64,000 nt of DNA from Chitiniphilus eburneus (GCF_005048205.1 NZ_SUMF01000002.1:372001-436000); one strand, 5' to 3'; shown: positions 29,624 through 38,638, counted from the first letter of the stretch. The notes: a model not told the origin generated them from the sequence alone. Numbers and translations: made by a program.

Positions 29624-29965
29624 TTAGTCGCGCGGCTGGATGTTGTTCATCACATAGCGCACGCCCGGTACCTTCTCGGCAATGATGCCGGCCTGGGCCA
29701 TCTGCAAGCCGGTATCGGTGGCGCCTTCGATGGTCACATCCTCGCCCTTGCCGGTGACGGCCAGGTTGAATTTTGCCAGCTCGGCGTCGCTATCCAGCGC
29801 GGTCTTCACATTGGCGGCCAGCGCGGCGTCCTTGGGCAGGGCCGGCTTGGTGGCTTCGGCGGCCGGCGCGGGCTTCTGTTCGGGCGCGCTGGCGCAGGCG
29901 GCGATGGCCAGGGTGGCGGCCAGCAGGCAGGCGCTCAAGCTCAGTCGAGAAATATTGGTGTTCAT
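29624..29965 (-). CDS. BON-domain lipoprotein
   Basis: Periplasm-facing lipoprotein of 113 residues. MNTNISRLSLSACLLAATLAIAAC is a signal peptide with a lipobox ending at Cys24, then an Ala/Pro/Lys-rich linker, then one BON domain: ALAANVKTALDSDAELAKFNLAVTGKGEDVTIEGATDTGLQMAQA. BON domains bind phospholipid and occur in envelope-stress proteins such as OsmY and DolP. I start at ATG 29965 with GGGGA 6 bases upstream, rather than the upstream ATG at 29986. Confidence 0.85.
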   Translation of the reverse strand: MNTNISRLSLSACLLAATLAIAACASAPEQKPAPAAEATKPALPKDAALAANVKTALDSDAELAKFNLAVTGKGEDVTIEGATDTGLQMAQAGIIAEKVPGVRYVMNNIQPRD

Positions 29966-30105
29966 CTTGATCCCCGGTTCAGTCATGGTTTGGCCGCTGG
30001 ACGCGGCGGGTTTCGGCCCGTCATTGGGCTCGACTGCGCGCGATTGTGTGGAAGCGTCATTGCAGCAAGATGACAGTCACACTACGGGGCACTGCCCGGC
30101 CGATC

Positions 30106-30594
30106 TCAGCGCTGCTCCCGCCAGGTCAGCCATACCCGCAGATCGAACTCCAACTGGTGATAGTCGCCCAGCATGTGACAGCACAACTGGTAGAACGCCT
30201 TGTCGTGATCCTTGACCTTCAGATGGGCCAGTTCATGCACCACGATCATTTCCAGGAACGCTTCGGGCGCATCGCGGAACAGGCTGGCGACACGAATCTC
30301 ATTCTTGCGCTTGAGCTTGCCGCCCTGCACCCGGCTGGCGAAGGTGTTGCTCCCCAGCGTGCCACCAATCAGGTCGAGCTGGTTGTCGTACAGCACCTTG
30401 GCCGGCGTCGTGGCGTTTTTCAGATAGCGCTGCTTGCGCGCCATCACGTAGTCGTAGAGCGCACGGTCGGTCTGGATATCGTGGCGGTCGGGGTAGCGCC
30501 GTTGCAGCCAGTCCCCGAGTTTGTCCCGTTCCAGCAGGGCTTGCACGCGGTCCAGCAGATGGGCCGGATAACCGGCGAGATAGGGAAGCGACAT
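30106..30594 (-). CDS. YgjP-like zinc metalloprotease
   Basis: Protein of 162 residues matching E. coli YgjP along its length (MSxLxYLxGYP start, then ALYDYVMARKQRYLKNA, VQGGKLKRKNEIRVASLFRDAPE). The zinc motif is MIVVHELAHLKVKDHDKAFY (HExxH plus a third ligand downstream), then CCHMLGDYHQLEFDLRVWL. It is cytosolic by lack of a signal peptide; substrates are not known. The start MSLPYLAGYP at 30594 is chosen by homology, although an in-frame ATG at 30627 overlaps the end of the next gene and would be translationally coupled. Confidence 0.85.
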   Translation of the reverse strand: MSLPYLAGYPAHLLDRVQALLERDKLGDWLQRRYPDRHDIQTDRALYDYVMARKQRYLKNATTPAKVLYDNQLDLIGGTLGSNTFASRVQGGKLKRKNEIRVASLFRDAPEAFLEMIVVHELAHLKVKDHDKAFYQLCCHMLGDYHQLEFDLRVWLTWREQR

Positions 30595-30613
30595 GAGTGG
30601 ATTGTACCGGTGC

Positions 30614-31075
30614 TCAGGCGGTGTCATCGCGGCGGCACCACAACAGCCGCACCACATAGCCGACAATGGCCGCATTGAGGACGACCAGGCCGAGTTCGGG
30701 CCAACCCGGCCGTTGCCACAATCCATACAGTTCCAGTGGCAGATAGATACCGCCGCTCAACGCCGCCAGCCACTCGGCCCAGCGCCGCTGCCACCACAGG
30801 CCCCACGCCTCGGCAAAGCGCAGCCCGGCATAACCACAGGCCAGCGCGGCCAGTCCCCACAGCCGCGCACTGGTGGCCTGGGTGGCGAGGTCGAGAAAAA
30901 TGCGTGGGTAGCGACTGGCTGGGTTCAGGTGCAGGTGCCGGACCAGCGCTTCGGCTACGGCTTGCGCCTTCCAGTGGACCAGCGATAGCAATCCCGCGCC
31001 CGCCAGCAATACCAGCGCGCCCTTGGCGGCTTCGAACAGCGCCATCGAACGCAGGTAGGGATCAGACGAGTTCAT
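30614..31075 (-). CDS. DUF2127 membrane protein
   Basis: Integral membrane protein of 153 residues with four hydrophobic stretches (about 18-37, 65-87, 98-118, 128-146). The start YLRSMALFEAAKGALVLLAGAGLLSL is the DUF2127 signature (AxFExxKGxLVL). Function of the family is unknown. Its start overlaps the end of the preceding 106-residue membrane protein gene by 14 bases, so they are translationally linked. Confidence 0.8.
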   Translation of the reverse strand: MNSSDPYLRSMALFEAAKGALVLLAGAGLLSLVHWKAQAVAEALVRHLHLNPASRYPRIFLDLATQATSARLWGLAALACGYAGLRFAEAWGLWWQRRWAEWLAALSGGIYLPLELYGLWQRPGWPELGLVVLNAAIVGYVVRLLWCRRDDTA

Positions 31076-31382
31076 AGGCGATCAGCGCGCAGACCAGCAC
31101 CATGCAGCCCAGCGCCAGCATGAACACGCCATCGATCACGCGGCGTAGTGCCAGCAGATGGCGATCGGTCTTGAACGACCAGAACGACAGCACGCAGGCC
31201 AGCATGAACAGCACCGCATCGGCTGCCAGGATTTCGTCGCCCAGCCTTTCCACATGGGTATTGGTCGCCAGCAGGCGCAGCAGCCCGATGCCGGTCAGGC
31301 ACACGCCGACCATGGCGGCGGATATCGAGAACACATGCATGGTCAGCTCATGCTCGCGCTGTTCGCGTTGCTGGGGCGTCAT
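31062..31382 (-). CDS. Small three-helix membrane protein
   Basis: Protein of 106 residues with a charged N terminus (MTPQQREQREHELTMHV) and three hydrophobic helices (about 16-38, 53-69, 85-104). I do not recognise a function. ATG 31382 is preceded by CAGGAA at 6 bases. It overlaps the DUF2127 gene by 14 bases, forming a two-gene membrane-protein unit just upstream of the YgjP-like gene. Confidence 0.7.
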   Translation of the reverse strand: MTPQQREQREHELTMHVFSISAAMVGVCLTGIGLLRLLATNTHVERLGDEILAADAVLFMLACVLSFWSFKTDRHLLALRRVIDGVFMLALGCMVLVCALIAYELV

Positions 31383-31512
31383 GACCGTTCCTGCGTAGTA
31401 CCGATTCGATTCAAGTTACCGCATGCGAGCGGGCATTGCTTCGCCCACCCATGTGACCGGGAAGCTTCGCTTCAACCAAAGCCCCCATCGCGCGATGTGT
31501 GCCGCAACCACC

Positions 31513-31630
31513 GCTCGAGCAAAGCGAGGCCCCCTCGCGGCGGCGAGGGCGGGGGGAGTGGAATGGATCAGGAAGCGTCGGGTTGCCGGCATACCTGTTT
31601 CGACAAGCGTCCGGCTTTGCCGGATGCCTG
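31513..31630. repeat. CCCTCGC-hairpin repeat, copy 1
   Basis: Contains CCCTCGC-GGCG-GCGAGGG, then a G-rich stretch and GATCAGGA. After about 30 bases comes a second hairpin, GCGTCCGGC-TTT-GCCGGATGC. The same parts recur at 62624-62735 in opposite orientation and, in shorter form, at 32211-32264. Confidence 0.7.
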
Positions 31631-31661
31631 ATGCCATTCGAGTTCCAATCCAAAACAAAAC

Positions 31662-32144
31662 CTACCCACGCCGACGCGCCAGCCACCGATCCAGCGCGCG
31701 GCCGAATGCCTGTTTGTCCGCGGTGGACAGCGCGGCGGGACCGCCGGTTTCCACGCCGCTATCGCGCAGCCCCTGCATGAAATCGCGCAGATTCAGCCGC
31801 TCGCGGATGTTTTCCACGGTCAGATGCTCGCCGCGCGGATCGAGCACCTGCGCGCCCTTTTCCACGACCTCGGCTGCCAGCGGCACGTCGGCGGTGATCA
31901 CCAGGTCGCCGGCCGCCACGCGTGCGGCGATCTCGTTGTCGGCTACGTCGAAGCCGCGCGGCACTTGCAGCGCATGCAGATACGTCGAGGGCGGCACATG
32001 CAGCAACTGGTTGGCCACCAGTGTTACATGGATGCGCGCCCGGTCGGCCGCACGGAACAGGATGTCCTTGATCGGACGGGGACAGGCATCGGCGTCCACC
32101 CAGATCTGGGGCGGACGGGCATCGGCGGGAGTTAGCTGGGTCAT
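31662..32144 (-). CDS. YaiI/YqxD-family protein (DUF188)
   Basis: Protein of 160 residues with the PIN-like DUF188 signature: [22 protein letters not shown] at the N terminus, [39 protein letters not shown], and ending [13 protein letters not shown]. The conserved Asp cluster suggests a nuclease-like fold; activity is not established. The start [21 protein letters not shown] at 32144 is chosen by family length; the open frame upstream runs through a repeat element and is not coding. Confidence 0.88.
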   Translation of the reverse strand: MTQLTPADARPPQIWVDADACPRPIKDILFRAADRARIHVTLVANQLLHVPPSTYLHALQVPRGFDVADNEIAARVAAGDLVITADVPLAAEVVEKGAQVLDPRGEHLTVENIRERLNLRDFMQGLRDSGVETGGPAALSTADKQAFGRALDRWLARRRG

Positions 32145-32210
32145 CGCGGCGGGGTCAACCTGATCAGGGAGTAGTTTGGCAAAACCAGCTAATGGTACAG
32201 CGCCGCACTT

Positions 32211-32264
32211 CTCGCGAGAGCGAGGCCCCTTCGCAGTGGCGAGGGGGAATGGGTTCAATCAAGG
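32211..32264. repeat. CCCTCGC-hairpin repeat, copy 2 (core only)
   Basis: GAGCGAGGCCCCTTCGC-AGTG-GCGAGGGGG followed by GGGTTCAATCAAGGG; matches the core of copy 1 at 31513 and copy 3 at 62672. Confidence 0.7.
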
Positions 32265-32315
32265 GACGCAGGTGGCCTTTCAACTGGCGCATGCCGGTCA
32301 TCCAGGCTCCTGCGC

Positions 32316-33566
32316 TCACCCATAGCGCTGTCCTGCCACCACGGCCAGCCCGGTACCTACGCTGCCATAGGCATCGCCTTCCACGGCCCGCGCCGAAGGG
32401 AAGCGCGCGGCCAGGGCGGCGCGCAATGCCGGCACGGCCGATGCGCCGCCGGTGAAGAACAGCGTATCCACCTGCTGCGGCGTCACGCCGGCCACTTGCA
32501 ACGTGCGGGCAGCGGCATCGCCCACGGCGGCGATTTCATCGGCGATGGCGCTGGCGAAGGCATCGCGCGCCACCGGCAGGCTCAACCCTTCCTCCACCTC
32601 GGGCAGCGGCAGGCTGACCTCGGGCAGTTCGGACAAAGCGATCTTGGTGTCCTCCACCCGCATTGCCAGGTGGTGCGCCGACTGCGCGCGGATCACCTTG
32701 AGCAGCCGCTCGAAGCGGCGCGCGTCGGTGACTTCGGGAGCCAGTTCCTGAAGATTGCGCCAGCCGCGCCGCGCATACGCAAAGTTGATGGTGTGCCAGG
32801 TGGCAAGCTGGAAGAACACGCTGTTGGGAAACGCTGCGCCGTTCTTCAGCACCGTACCCAGGCCCAGCTCCGGCATCACCGCCGCCAGCGACAGGCGTTT
32901 GTCGAAGTCGGTGCCGCCGACGTGCACGCCGGCGGTGGCCAGCAAGTCGGCATCGCGTTGCTCGAGATCGCGACGCTTCGGCGATAGCCGCACCAGCGAG
33001 AAGTCGGAGGTCCCGCCGCCGATATCGACCACCAGCGTCAGTTCCTCGCGGTCGATGCGCTGCTCGTAATCGTGTGCAGCGGCGATGGGTTCGAACTGGA
33101 AGCTCACTTCGCCGAAGCCTAGCCCGCGCACGATGTCGGCCAGCGTCTGCTCGGCATAGCGGTCGGCGGTTTCGTCGTCATCGACGAAGCGCACCGGGCG
33201 GCCCATTACCACGGCATCCAGCGCATGGCCGGCCTGGGCCTCCGCGCGTTGCTTCACTTCACCGATGAAACAGCCGATCAGGTCGCGGAACGACAGCATG
33301 CGGCCGGCGATTTCCGTGCCGTTGTCCATCAGGCTGCTGCCCAGCAGGCTTTTCATTGCCCGCATCAGGCGGCCTTCGTAGCCTTCCAGGTATTCGCCCA
33401 GCGCGGCACGGCCGAAGGCCAGGGATTCTTCGTCCAGGTTGAAGAATACCGCCGAGGGCAGCGTGACCTTGCCGTCTTCCAGCGCCAGCAGGCGCGGCCC
33501 CTGTGTGGTGTGCAGGGCGGCGGTGGAATTGGAGGTGCCGAAATCGATGCCGCAGGCGTGGATCAT
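32316..33566 (-). CDS. yegD: Hsp70-family chaperone, YegD type
   Basis: Actin-fold ATPase of 416 residues. It has phosphate-1 motif CGIDFGTSNSTAAL at the N terminus, phosphate-2 VVDIGGGTSDFSLVRL, and the adenosine motif LFFTGGASAVPALRAAL near the C terminus. There is no substrate-binding beta domain or EEVD tail, as in E. coli YegD (about 450). The insertion DLIGCFIGEVKQRAEAQAGH is also typical. Start ATG 33566; an in-frame TTG at 33578 is possible. Clients are unknown. It is divergent from slyX. Confidence 0.9.
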   Translation of the reverse strand: MIHACGIDFGTSNSTAALHTTQGPRLLALEDGKVTLPSAVFFNLDEESLAFGRAALGEYLEGYEGRLMRAMKSLLGSSLMDNGTEIAGRMLSFRDLIGCFIGEVKQRAEAQAGHALDAVVMGRPVRFVDDDETADRYAEQTLADIVRGLGFGEVSFQFEPIAAAHDYEQRIDREELTLVVDIGGGTSDFSLVRLSPKRRDLEQRDADLLATAGVHVGGTDFDKRLSLAAVMPELGLGTVLKNGAAFPNSVFFQLATWHTINFAYARRGWRNLQELAPEVTDARRFERLLKVIRAQSAHHLAMRVEDTKIALSELPEVSLPLPEVEEGLSLPVARDAFASAIADEIAAVGDAAARTLQVAGVTPQQVDTLFFTGGASAVPALRAALAARFPSARAVEGDAYGSVGTGLAVVAGQRYG

Positions 33567-33677
33567 GGTGAACTTCAAAAATAGGGGGGCGGAAGCTACG
33601 CGAGCGCCTGGCCGCAGTCAAATCGCCGACGATGCGCGTATCCTGCGCGCATTGCTACGCGGGCACAGGATCATCGC

Positions 33678-33881
33678 ATGGAAAACCGTCTCACCGAGCT
33701 TGAAATCAAACTGGCGTTCCAGGACGACCTGCTCGACGCGCTCAACGATACCGTGGCGCGGCAGCAGCAACAGATCGACACCCTCCAGGCCCAGCTGCGC
33801 GAGCTGTACGACATGGTACGCGGGCTGGAATCCGGCGCTGGGCGCAGGCCACCGGCGGAGGAGATTCCACCGCATTACTGA
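33678..33881 (+). CDS. slyX: SlyX family protein
   Basis: Short coiled-coil protein of 67 residues: MENRLTELEIKLAFQDDLLDALNDTVARQQQQIDTLQAQLRELYDMV, ending in the conserved PPHY. Length and pattern match E. coli SlyX (72). The function is not established. ATG 33678, AGGA 8 bases upstream. It is divergent from yegD with a 111-base gap. Confidence 0.93.
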   Translation: MENRLTELEIKLAFQDDLLDALNDTVARQQQQIDTLQAQLRELYDMVRGLESGAGRRPPAEEIPPHY

Positions 33882-34144
33882 CCGCCCGTCGCTCACGCTG
33901 ACCGACGGCGAAACGCCGTGCCGCCTGTCCCATATGTCGTTGATTCCTACACGGTTTTGGGCCACGGGACGATGCCGGGTGCTAAAGCAAATAGGAAGAA
34001 TTCGCAGCGTGATCAAGCGCCGCAGTGAAGCCTGTTTGAATGGGCTGGCGAGGCGCGCGCACCCAGGCGGTACATCGAGGTACGGCGGGTTCGCGCAATA
34101 TGGCCAGCAGGGTGGATCGGCGGCTCAACGTGGGGGCACCCGCA

Positions 34145-34603
34145 ATGCGCTCGACCTATCTGTTTTTCGTACCCGTTTCGCTGGCGGCCATGAGTGCGCT
34201 GGCGTTCAGTCTCTCCGCCGCCACCGAGTGGCGGCCCACCACGCCGGCCCAGCCGGAAGCGCTGGTGATGAATGCACCCGAAATCCTGCGCCCGGAGATG
34301 GAAGTCGAACCCCCGGAGCTGTTGCCTACGCCGGCAGTGCTGGCCACCGCGCCGGCGCACCACCCGGTCGCGCCCGCCGCTCCCCAGCCCACGGTCGAGG
34401 AAGAAGCCCCCGCCGCGCTGGCGGAGGACGATCGCGACGAGGCGCAGCCGCCCGAATCGGGGCACGCGCCGGCCGTGCAGGTCGCGGCGGTGCGTATCTA
34501 CGAATGCGCGGAAGATGGCGGCAGCGTGTTCCAGGACTATCCCTGCGGCCCCAAGACGGACAAGACCGACGTGCTGACGGACGAGTGGCGCCAGCGTTCG
34601 TGA
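34145..34603 (+). CDS. Membrane-anchored protein with a C-terminal DUF4124-like segment
   Basis: Protein of 152 residues. One N-terminal hydrophobic segment (YLFFVPVSLAAMSALAFSL) precedes a long Pro/Glu/Ala linker (about 30-105). The C-terminal part is VRIYECAEDGGSVFQDYPCGPKTDKTDV, with two Cys in the pattern of DUF4124 (envelope proteins of unknown function). It is likely exported and anchored. ATG 34145, GGGGG 7 bases upstream; the frame is open for 35 more codons but these look random. The 34604-34763 gap is empty as far as I see. Confidence 0.65.
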   Translation: MRSTYLFFVPVSLAAMSALAFSLSAATEWRPTTPAQPEALVMNAPEILRPEMEVEPPELLPTPAVLATAPAHHPVAPAAPQPTVEEEAPAALAEDDRDEAQPPESGHAPAVQVAAVRIYECAEDGGSVFQDYPCGPKTDKTDVLTDEWRQRS

Positions 34604-34763
34604 GATCCTCTCGCACCGGCACTGCCGCTTCATCGTGTGACAACGCGGCCGCGCTCGCCGCAAGGTCTTGGCCCTTGGTGATGGCCGCGAAGCCGCGCTG
34701 TGCTCGAACGCGGCGCGGGCTCGAATGTAATGGATGACGATGGCAGGTGCAGGGGCGCGGCCG

Positions 34764-36005
34764 TCAATCCACCCGGGCGCGGGATGCCAGCCATGCCAGC
34801 GCGCCTTGTCCGGCCGCGCGGCCGGTGGCGAAACATGCCGTGAGCAGGTAGCCGCCGGTGGGTGCTTCCCAGTCGAGCATTTCGCCGGCGCAGAACACAC
34901 CCGGTGCCGCACGCAGCATCAGGTTGTGGTCCAGGCCCGCGAAGGCGATGCCACCGGCGCTGCTGATCGCTTCGTCGATGGGGCGCGGCGCGCGCAGCAC
35001 GATGGGCAGCGCCTTGATCGCGGCGGCCAGGGTGGCCGGATCGTCAAACGTCGCCTTGGGTGTGCATTCGCGTAGCAACCCAGCCTTTACGCCTTCCAGT
35101 CCCAGCTTGCGTCGCAGGTGGTTGGCCATCGAGTCGGCGCCGCGTGGTGCACGCAACTCGGCCTCGATACGCGCCAGATCGCGGCCCGGCAGTAAGTCGA
35201 TCTCGATCCGCGCCTGGCCGCTGCGCGTGATTTCATCACGCAGGCGGGCGGAAAACGCATAGATCAGGCTGCCTTCCACGCCACCTTGTGTCACGACGAA
35301 CTCGCCCTGGCGGCGATGGCTTTGACCCTGGGCATCGGTGAACGTCAGATACACGGCCTTCAGCGGCGCGCCGGCGAACTTCTGCGCGAAGAAATCGCTC
35401 CAGCCCACATCGAAGCCGCAGTTGCTCGGCTGAAGCGGCGAGACTGCAACGCCGCGTGCAGTGAGCCACGGCACCCACGCGCCATCAGAACCCAGCTTTT
35501 TCCAACTGGCACCACCCAGCGCCAGCACCACCGCATCGGCCTGCGCCGCCATATCGCCATCCGGCGTCGCAAAGCGCAGTGCGCCGTCGGCGCTCCAGCC
35601 CAGCCAGCGGTGGCGGACGTGCAAGGCTGCGCCGTGCTGTTTCAGCCGATGCAGCCACGCGCGCAGCAAAGGCGCGGCCTTCATCTCGCGCGGAAACACC
35701 CGCCCGGAACTGCCGACGAAGGTTTCCACGCCCAGGCCATGAATCCACGCGCGCAGTTGTGGCGGATCGAACGCGCGGATCGCTGGTTCCAGCGCCGCGC
35801 GGCCGGCACCGTAGCGATCGAGGAACGGTTCCAGCGCTTCGGAATGGGTGATGTTCATGCCGCCGACGCCGGCCAGCAGGAACTTGCGTCCCAGCGATGG
35901 CATCGCGTCGTAGACATCGACACGGGCACCACCGGCCAGCAGGGTCTCGGTGGCCATCAGCCCGGCGGGGCCGCCGCCGACGACGATGACGCGCGGCGTG
36001 GTCAC
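34764..36005 (-). CDS. YhiN/HI0933-family flavoprotein (TIGR03862-like)
   Basis: FAD-dependent oxidoreductase-like protein of 413 residues. It has dinucleotide motif VIVVGGGPAGLMATETLLAGG, SLGRKFLLAGVGGMNITHSE (the HI0933 hallmark GxxGxNxTxS), FPREMKAAPLLRAWLHRL, VLALGGASWKKLGSDGAW, and C-terminal FCAGEMLDWEAPTGGYLLTACFATGRAAG. Activity is not known for the family. It starts at GTG 36005, overlapping the stop of the methyltransferase gene as GTGA, so translation is coupled. Confidence 0.9.
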   Translation of the reverse strand: MTTPRVIVVGGGPAGLMATETLLAGGARVDVYDAMPSLGRKFLLAGVGGMNITHSEALEPFLDRYGAGRAALEPAIRAFDPPQLRAWIHGLGVETFVGSSGRVFPREMKAAPLLRAWLHRLKQHGAALHVRHRWLGWSADGALRFATPDGDMAAQADAVVLALGGASWKKLGSDGAWVPWLTARGVAVSPLQPSNCGFDVGWSDFFAQKFAGAPLKAVYLTFTDAQGQSHRRQGEFVVTQGGVEGSLIYAFSARLRDEITRSGQARIEIDLLPGRDLARIEAELRAPRGADSMANHLRRKLGLEGVKAGLLRECTPKATFDDPATLAAAIKALPIVLRAPRPIDEAISSAGGIAFAGLDHNLMLRAAPGVFCAGEMLDWEAPTGGYLLTACFATGRAAGQGALAWLASRARVD

Positions 36006-36838
36006 GCCACCTCGCAGGCGCCGAAGCGCTCGCGCAGCGTATCCAGCCCCAGCGTATCGAGCAGCCCGGCCAGCCGTGCCTGCGCCTTGCCGCGTGGCAG
36101 GTCCTTGTATTCGGCGACGATCAGCTCGTTCTTCATCGAATGTTCCCAGCCCACCAGCTCGGTCACCGTTACCTGGTAGCCGTGCGCTTCCAGCTCCAGG
36201 CAGCGCAGCACATTGGTGATCTGCGCGCCGAACTCGCGCGTGTGGATGGGATGGCGCCATAGTTCGGCCAGCGGCGATTTCAGCGCCTGTGCCTTGTGCT
36301 TTTTCAACTCGGCGGCGACCTCGGCCTGGCAGCACGGCACCAGCACGATATAGCGCGCATGCTTTTCCAGCGCGAAGCGGATGGCATCGTCGGTGGCGGT
36401 GTTGCAGGCGTGCAGCGCGGTGACGATATCGACCTGGGGTGGCAGGCGCTCCGAAGTGATCGATTCGGCCACCGACAGGTTGTAAAAGCGCATGCCGGCG
36501 GCGAAGCCCAGCTTTTGCGCCAGGGCCATCGACGACTTCACCAGCTCGTCGCGCGTCTCGATGCCATAGAGCCGCCCCTGCGGCGCGCGGCCCTTGAAGA
36601 ACAGGTCGTAGAGGATGAAGCCCAGGTAGCTCTTGCCGGCGCCGTGGTCCACCAGCGTGATCTCGGCGTGGTCGGCCACCAGCGCCGCCAGCAGCGGCTC
36701 GATAAAGTTGAACAGGTGGTACACCTGCTTGAGCTTGCGGCGGCTGTCCTGGTTGAGCTTGCCGTCGCGGGTGAGGATATGCAGTTGCTTGAGCAGCTCG
36801 ACGGATTGGCCGGGGCGGATGTCGTATTTGTCGTTCAT
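36002..36838 (-). CDS. Class I SAM-dependent methyltransferase (Methyltransf_32-like)
   Basis: Protein of 278 residues. Motif I VDHGAGKSYLGFILYDLF, acidic loop YGIETRDELVKSS, and the LHACNTATDDAI and VLVPCCQAEVAAEL segments typical of the family that includes TRM13/METTL25-like proteins. An RNA substrate is possible but not shown. C-terminal GWEHSMKNELIVAEY supports this family. ATG 36838. It ends in the GTGA overlap with the flavoprotein gene, so the pair forms one operon. Confidence 0.82.
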   Translation of the reverse strand: MNDKYDIRPGQSVELLKQLHILTRDGKLNQDSRRKLKQVYHLFNFIEPLLAALVADHAEITLVDHGAGKSYLGFILYDLFFKGRAPQGRLYGIETRDELVKSSMALAQKLGFAAGMRFYNLSVAESITSERLPPQVDIVTALHACNTATDDAIRFALEKHARYIVLVPCCQAEVAAELKKHKAQALKSPLAELWRHPIHTREFGAQITNVLRCLELEAHGYQVTVTELVGWEHSMKNELIVAEYKDLPRGKAQARLAGLLDTLGLDTLRERFGACEVA

Positions 36839-37046
36839 GGCGGATTCCTTGGCACGGGCGGCAGGGCCGCGCGGCGCGATGGGTCGCCATTCTACCGTTC
36901 CCCGCGCGGTGAGCCCGTGCCGGTGCGACGATGGGCGGCCATCCTCACGCCATACTTACGTGTTGCTTTTCGATACAGACTGGGTGACTACCATTACTTA
37001 TCATCCGCCTCCATCCGATTTCCATCCGTCCCCCAGGAGATTTTCC

Positions 37047-37802
37047 ATGAACTATCGTTCCCTCGTCCTGGCGCTGTGCGCCACCCTATGGCTGGCACCG
37101 GCCGCCCACGCACTCGACCTGGGCGGCATGCTCAAGGCCGGCAGCCAGGCGTTGCAGGCCGCCACGCTGAGCGATGCCGACGTGAAGAGCCTGGCCGATC
37201 AGGCTTGCGAGCAAAGCGATTCGGAATCGAAGATCGCGCCGGCCAAGGATAAATACACCAAGCGCATGGACAAGATTTCCAAGGCGCTGGGCACCGAGAT
37301 CGATGGCCGCAAGGTGAACTACAAGGTGTATCTCACGCCGGACGTGAACGCCTGGGCCATGGCCAACGGCTGCATCCGCGTCTACAGCGGCCTGATGGAT
37401 CTGATGAACGACGATGAGGTGATCGGCGTGATCGGCCACGAAATGGGCCACGTGGCGCTGGGCCACACGAAGAAGGCGATGCAGACCGCCTATGCTGTCT
37501 CCGCCGCGCGCACCGCCGCCGGCTCGACCAACAACGGCACCGTGACCACGCTGGCCGGTTCGGAACTGGGCGAGTTCACCGAAAGCCTGATCAATGCGCA
37601 ATTCTCGCAATCGCAGGAAAAGGACGCGGACAACTTCTCGTTCGACCTGCTCACCAAGAAAAAGCTGAACCGCCAGGGGCTGGTGACGGCGTTCCAGAAG
37701 CTGGAGCAACTGAGTGGTGGCAACCACAGCATGCTCAGCTCGCACCCCGCGTCGGCTGATCGCGCCAAGAATATCGAAAACCGTCTGGCTGCTGAAAAGT
37801 AA
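37047..37802 (+). CDS. M48-family metalloprotease, exported
   Basis: Periplasmic or membrane-associated protease of 251 residues resembling E. coli LoiP/YggG. Signal peptide MNYRSLVLALCATLWLAPAAHA, without a lipobox. The zinc motif is GVIGHEMGHVALGH at about 129-142, with the downstream Glu ligand in SQSQEKDADNFSFDLL, and a C-terminal SSHPASADRAKNIENRL, the usual M48 ending. ATG 37047 with AGGAGA 7 bases upstream. It is alone and followed by a terminator. Confidence 0.92.
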   Translation: MNYRSLVLALCATLWLAPAAHALDLGGMLKAGSQALQAATLSDADVKSLADQACEQSDSESKIAPAKDKYTKRMDKISKALGTEIDGRKVNYKVYLTPDVNAWAMANGCIRVYSGLMDLMNDDEVIGVIGHEMGHVALGHTKKAMQTAYAVSAARTAAGSTNNGTVTTLAGSELGEFTESLINAQFSQSQEKDADNFSFDLLTKKKLNRQGLVTAFQKLEQLSGGNHSMLSSHPASADRAKNIENRLAAEK

Positions 37803-37822
37803 GCGGCATCCGGTCCGGTAGC

Positions 37823-37846
37823 AGGGCGGCTTAGGCCGCCCTTTTT
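37823..37846 (+). terminator. Intrinsic terminator of the M48 protease gene
   Basis: 8-bp stem AGGGCGGC/GCCGCCCT, loop TTAG, then TTTTC. Confidence 0.88.
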
Positions 37847-37945
37847 CATGCTGCCGCGCCTGGGGGCGATGCGGGGGCGGCGATCCGGGCGCATCGATCG
37901 CACGAAATGAAAGTCACCCGCGTATCGGAGTCACGGCCCCCAGTG

Positions 37946-38191
37946 TTACACCAGCTTGAGATAGCGCTGTGTCAGCAGCACGATCCCGGCCATGCTGGCG
38001 ACGATCAGCACCAGACCCACCTTCACCCCGAGTGCGGCCGGCAGTGCGCCGCCGACCTGCGAGCCGAACACCGCGATGCCGATGGCAATCAGCACCGTGC
38101 CGGCCACCAGCAGCGGCCAGCTGTCCGGCGTCGAGACCGTCTGCGTGAGCAGGCCGCCGACGGTGGCCCAATTGGCGCCCACCCGCAGCAT
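37946..38191 (-). CDS. Possible small membrane protein
   Basis: 81 residues with two clear hydrophobic segments (SWPLLVAGTVLIAIGIAVFG and LGVKVGLVLIVASMAGIVLL) and a short basic end. No family is recognised and the ATG at 38191 has no convincing ribosome binding site, so the gene is uncertain. The frame continues upstream to 38311 through sequence that does not look coding. Confidence 0.45.
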   Translation of the reverse strand: MLRVGANWATVGGLLTQTVSTPDSWPLLVAGTVLIAIGIAVFGSQVGGALPAALGVKVGLVLIVASMAGIVLLTQRYLKLV

Positions 38192-38338
38192 CCAGGGTGG
38201 ACCGCGCTTGTTCAACAGCGGGTGAGCGGCAGCGTCATGAGGATGACGCCGATAGCGAATGGCACTCGCAGGCGAGTTCCACGGTGGGCCGTTACTTGGA
38301 TTGCGTTGCAAAATTACAGAAAATTCTGGTAGAAAAAT

Positions 38339-38381
38339 GAAATAAAATTACGATAAGCTACGTAGCAATACTACATATCGT
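38339..38381 (+). promoter_or_regulatory. AT-rich promoter region with a 10-bp palindrome
   Basis: The region before the 71-residue ORF is strikingly AT-rich and contains the perfect palindrome GCTACGTAGC (38357-38366), flanked by ACGATA and TATCGT. It may be an operator; no regulator is identified. Confidence 0.35.
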
Positions 38382-38399
38382 CCCCCCAGGAGTGAAATC

Positions 38400-38615
38400 A
38401 TGTACTCGTTTTTCGCTTCCCTGTTCCACATGGCACGCGGCAGCCATCACCAGATCACGGTGAATGACCGCGTCAACCGCATCGCCGATCTCGATGGCGG
38501 CGAGCGCTACGATGGCCGCGTGCTGAAGGTGGTTGGCCATCGCGCGCGCGTCTGCTGGCCGGAAGGGCAGAAGACCGAAGAAGAGCTGGATAGCCTGGTG
38601 CAGATCGTCGAGTAA
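38400..38615 (+). CDS. Unrecognised 71-residue protein with a small beta-barrel-like core
   Basis: Begins MYSFFASLFHMARGSHHQ, then ITVNDRVNRIADLDGGERYDGRVLKVVGHRARVCWPEGQKTEEELDSLVQIVE. The alternating strands with Gly turns resemble a KOW/Tudor-like mini barrel. This is a shape argument, not a family match. ATG 38400 has a strong AGGAG 7 bases upstream, an AT-rich promoter region before it and a terminator after it. These support a real, separately regulated small gene. Confidence 0.7.
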   Translation: MYSFFASLFHMARGSHHQITVNDRVNRIADLDGGERYDGRVLKVVGHRARVCWPEGQKTEEELDSLVQIVE

Positions 38616-38638
38616 CGTTGCGCCACGCCAACAAAAGC

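Noticed and set aside
34764-36890. One 708-residue frame covering the flavoprotein and methyltransferase region.
   Set aside because: Its first 290 codons are a wrong-frame reading of the methyltransferase gene. The flavoprotein starts at GTG 36005 with a GTGA overlap.
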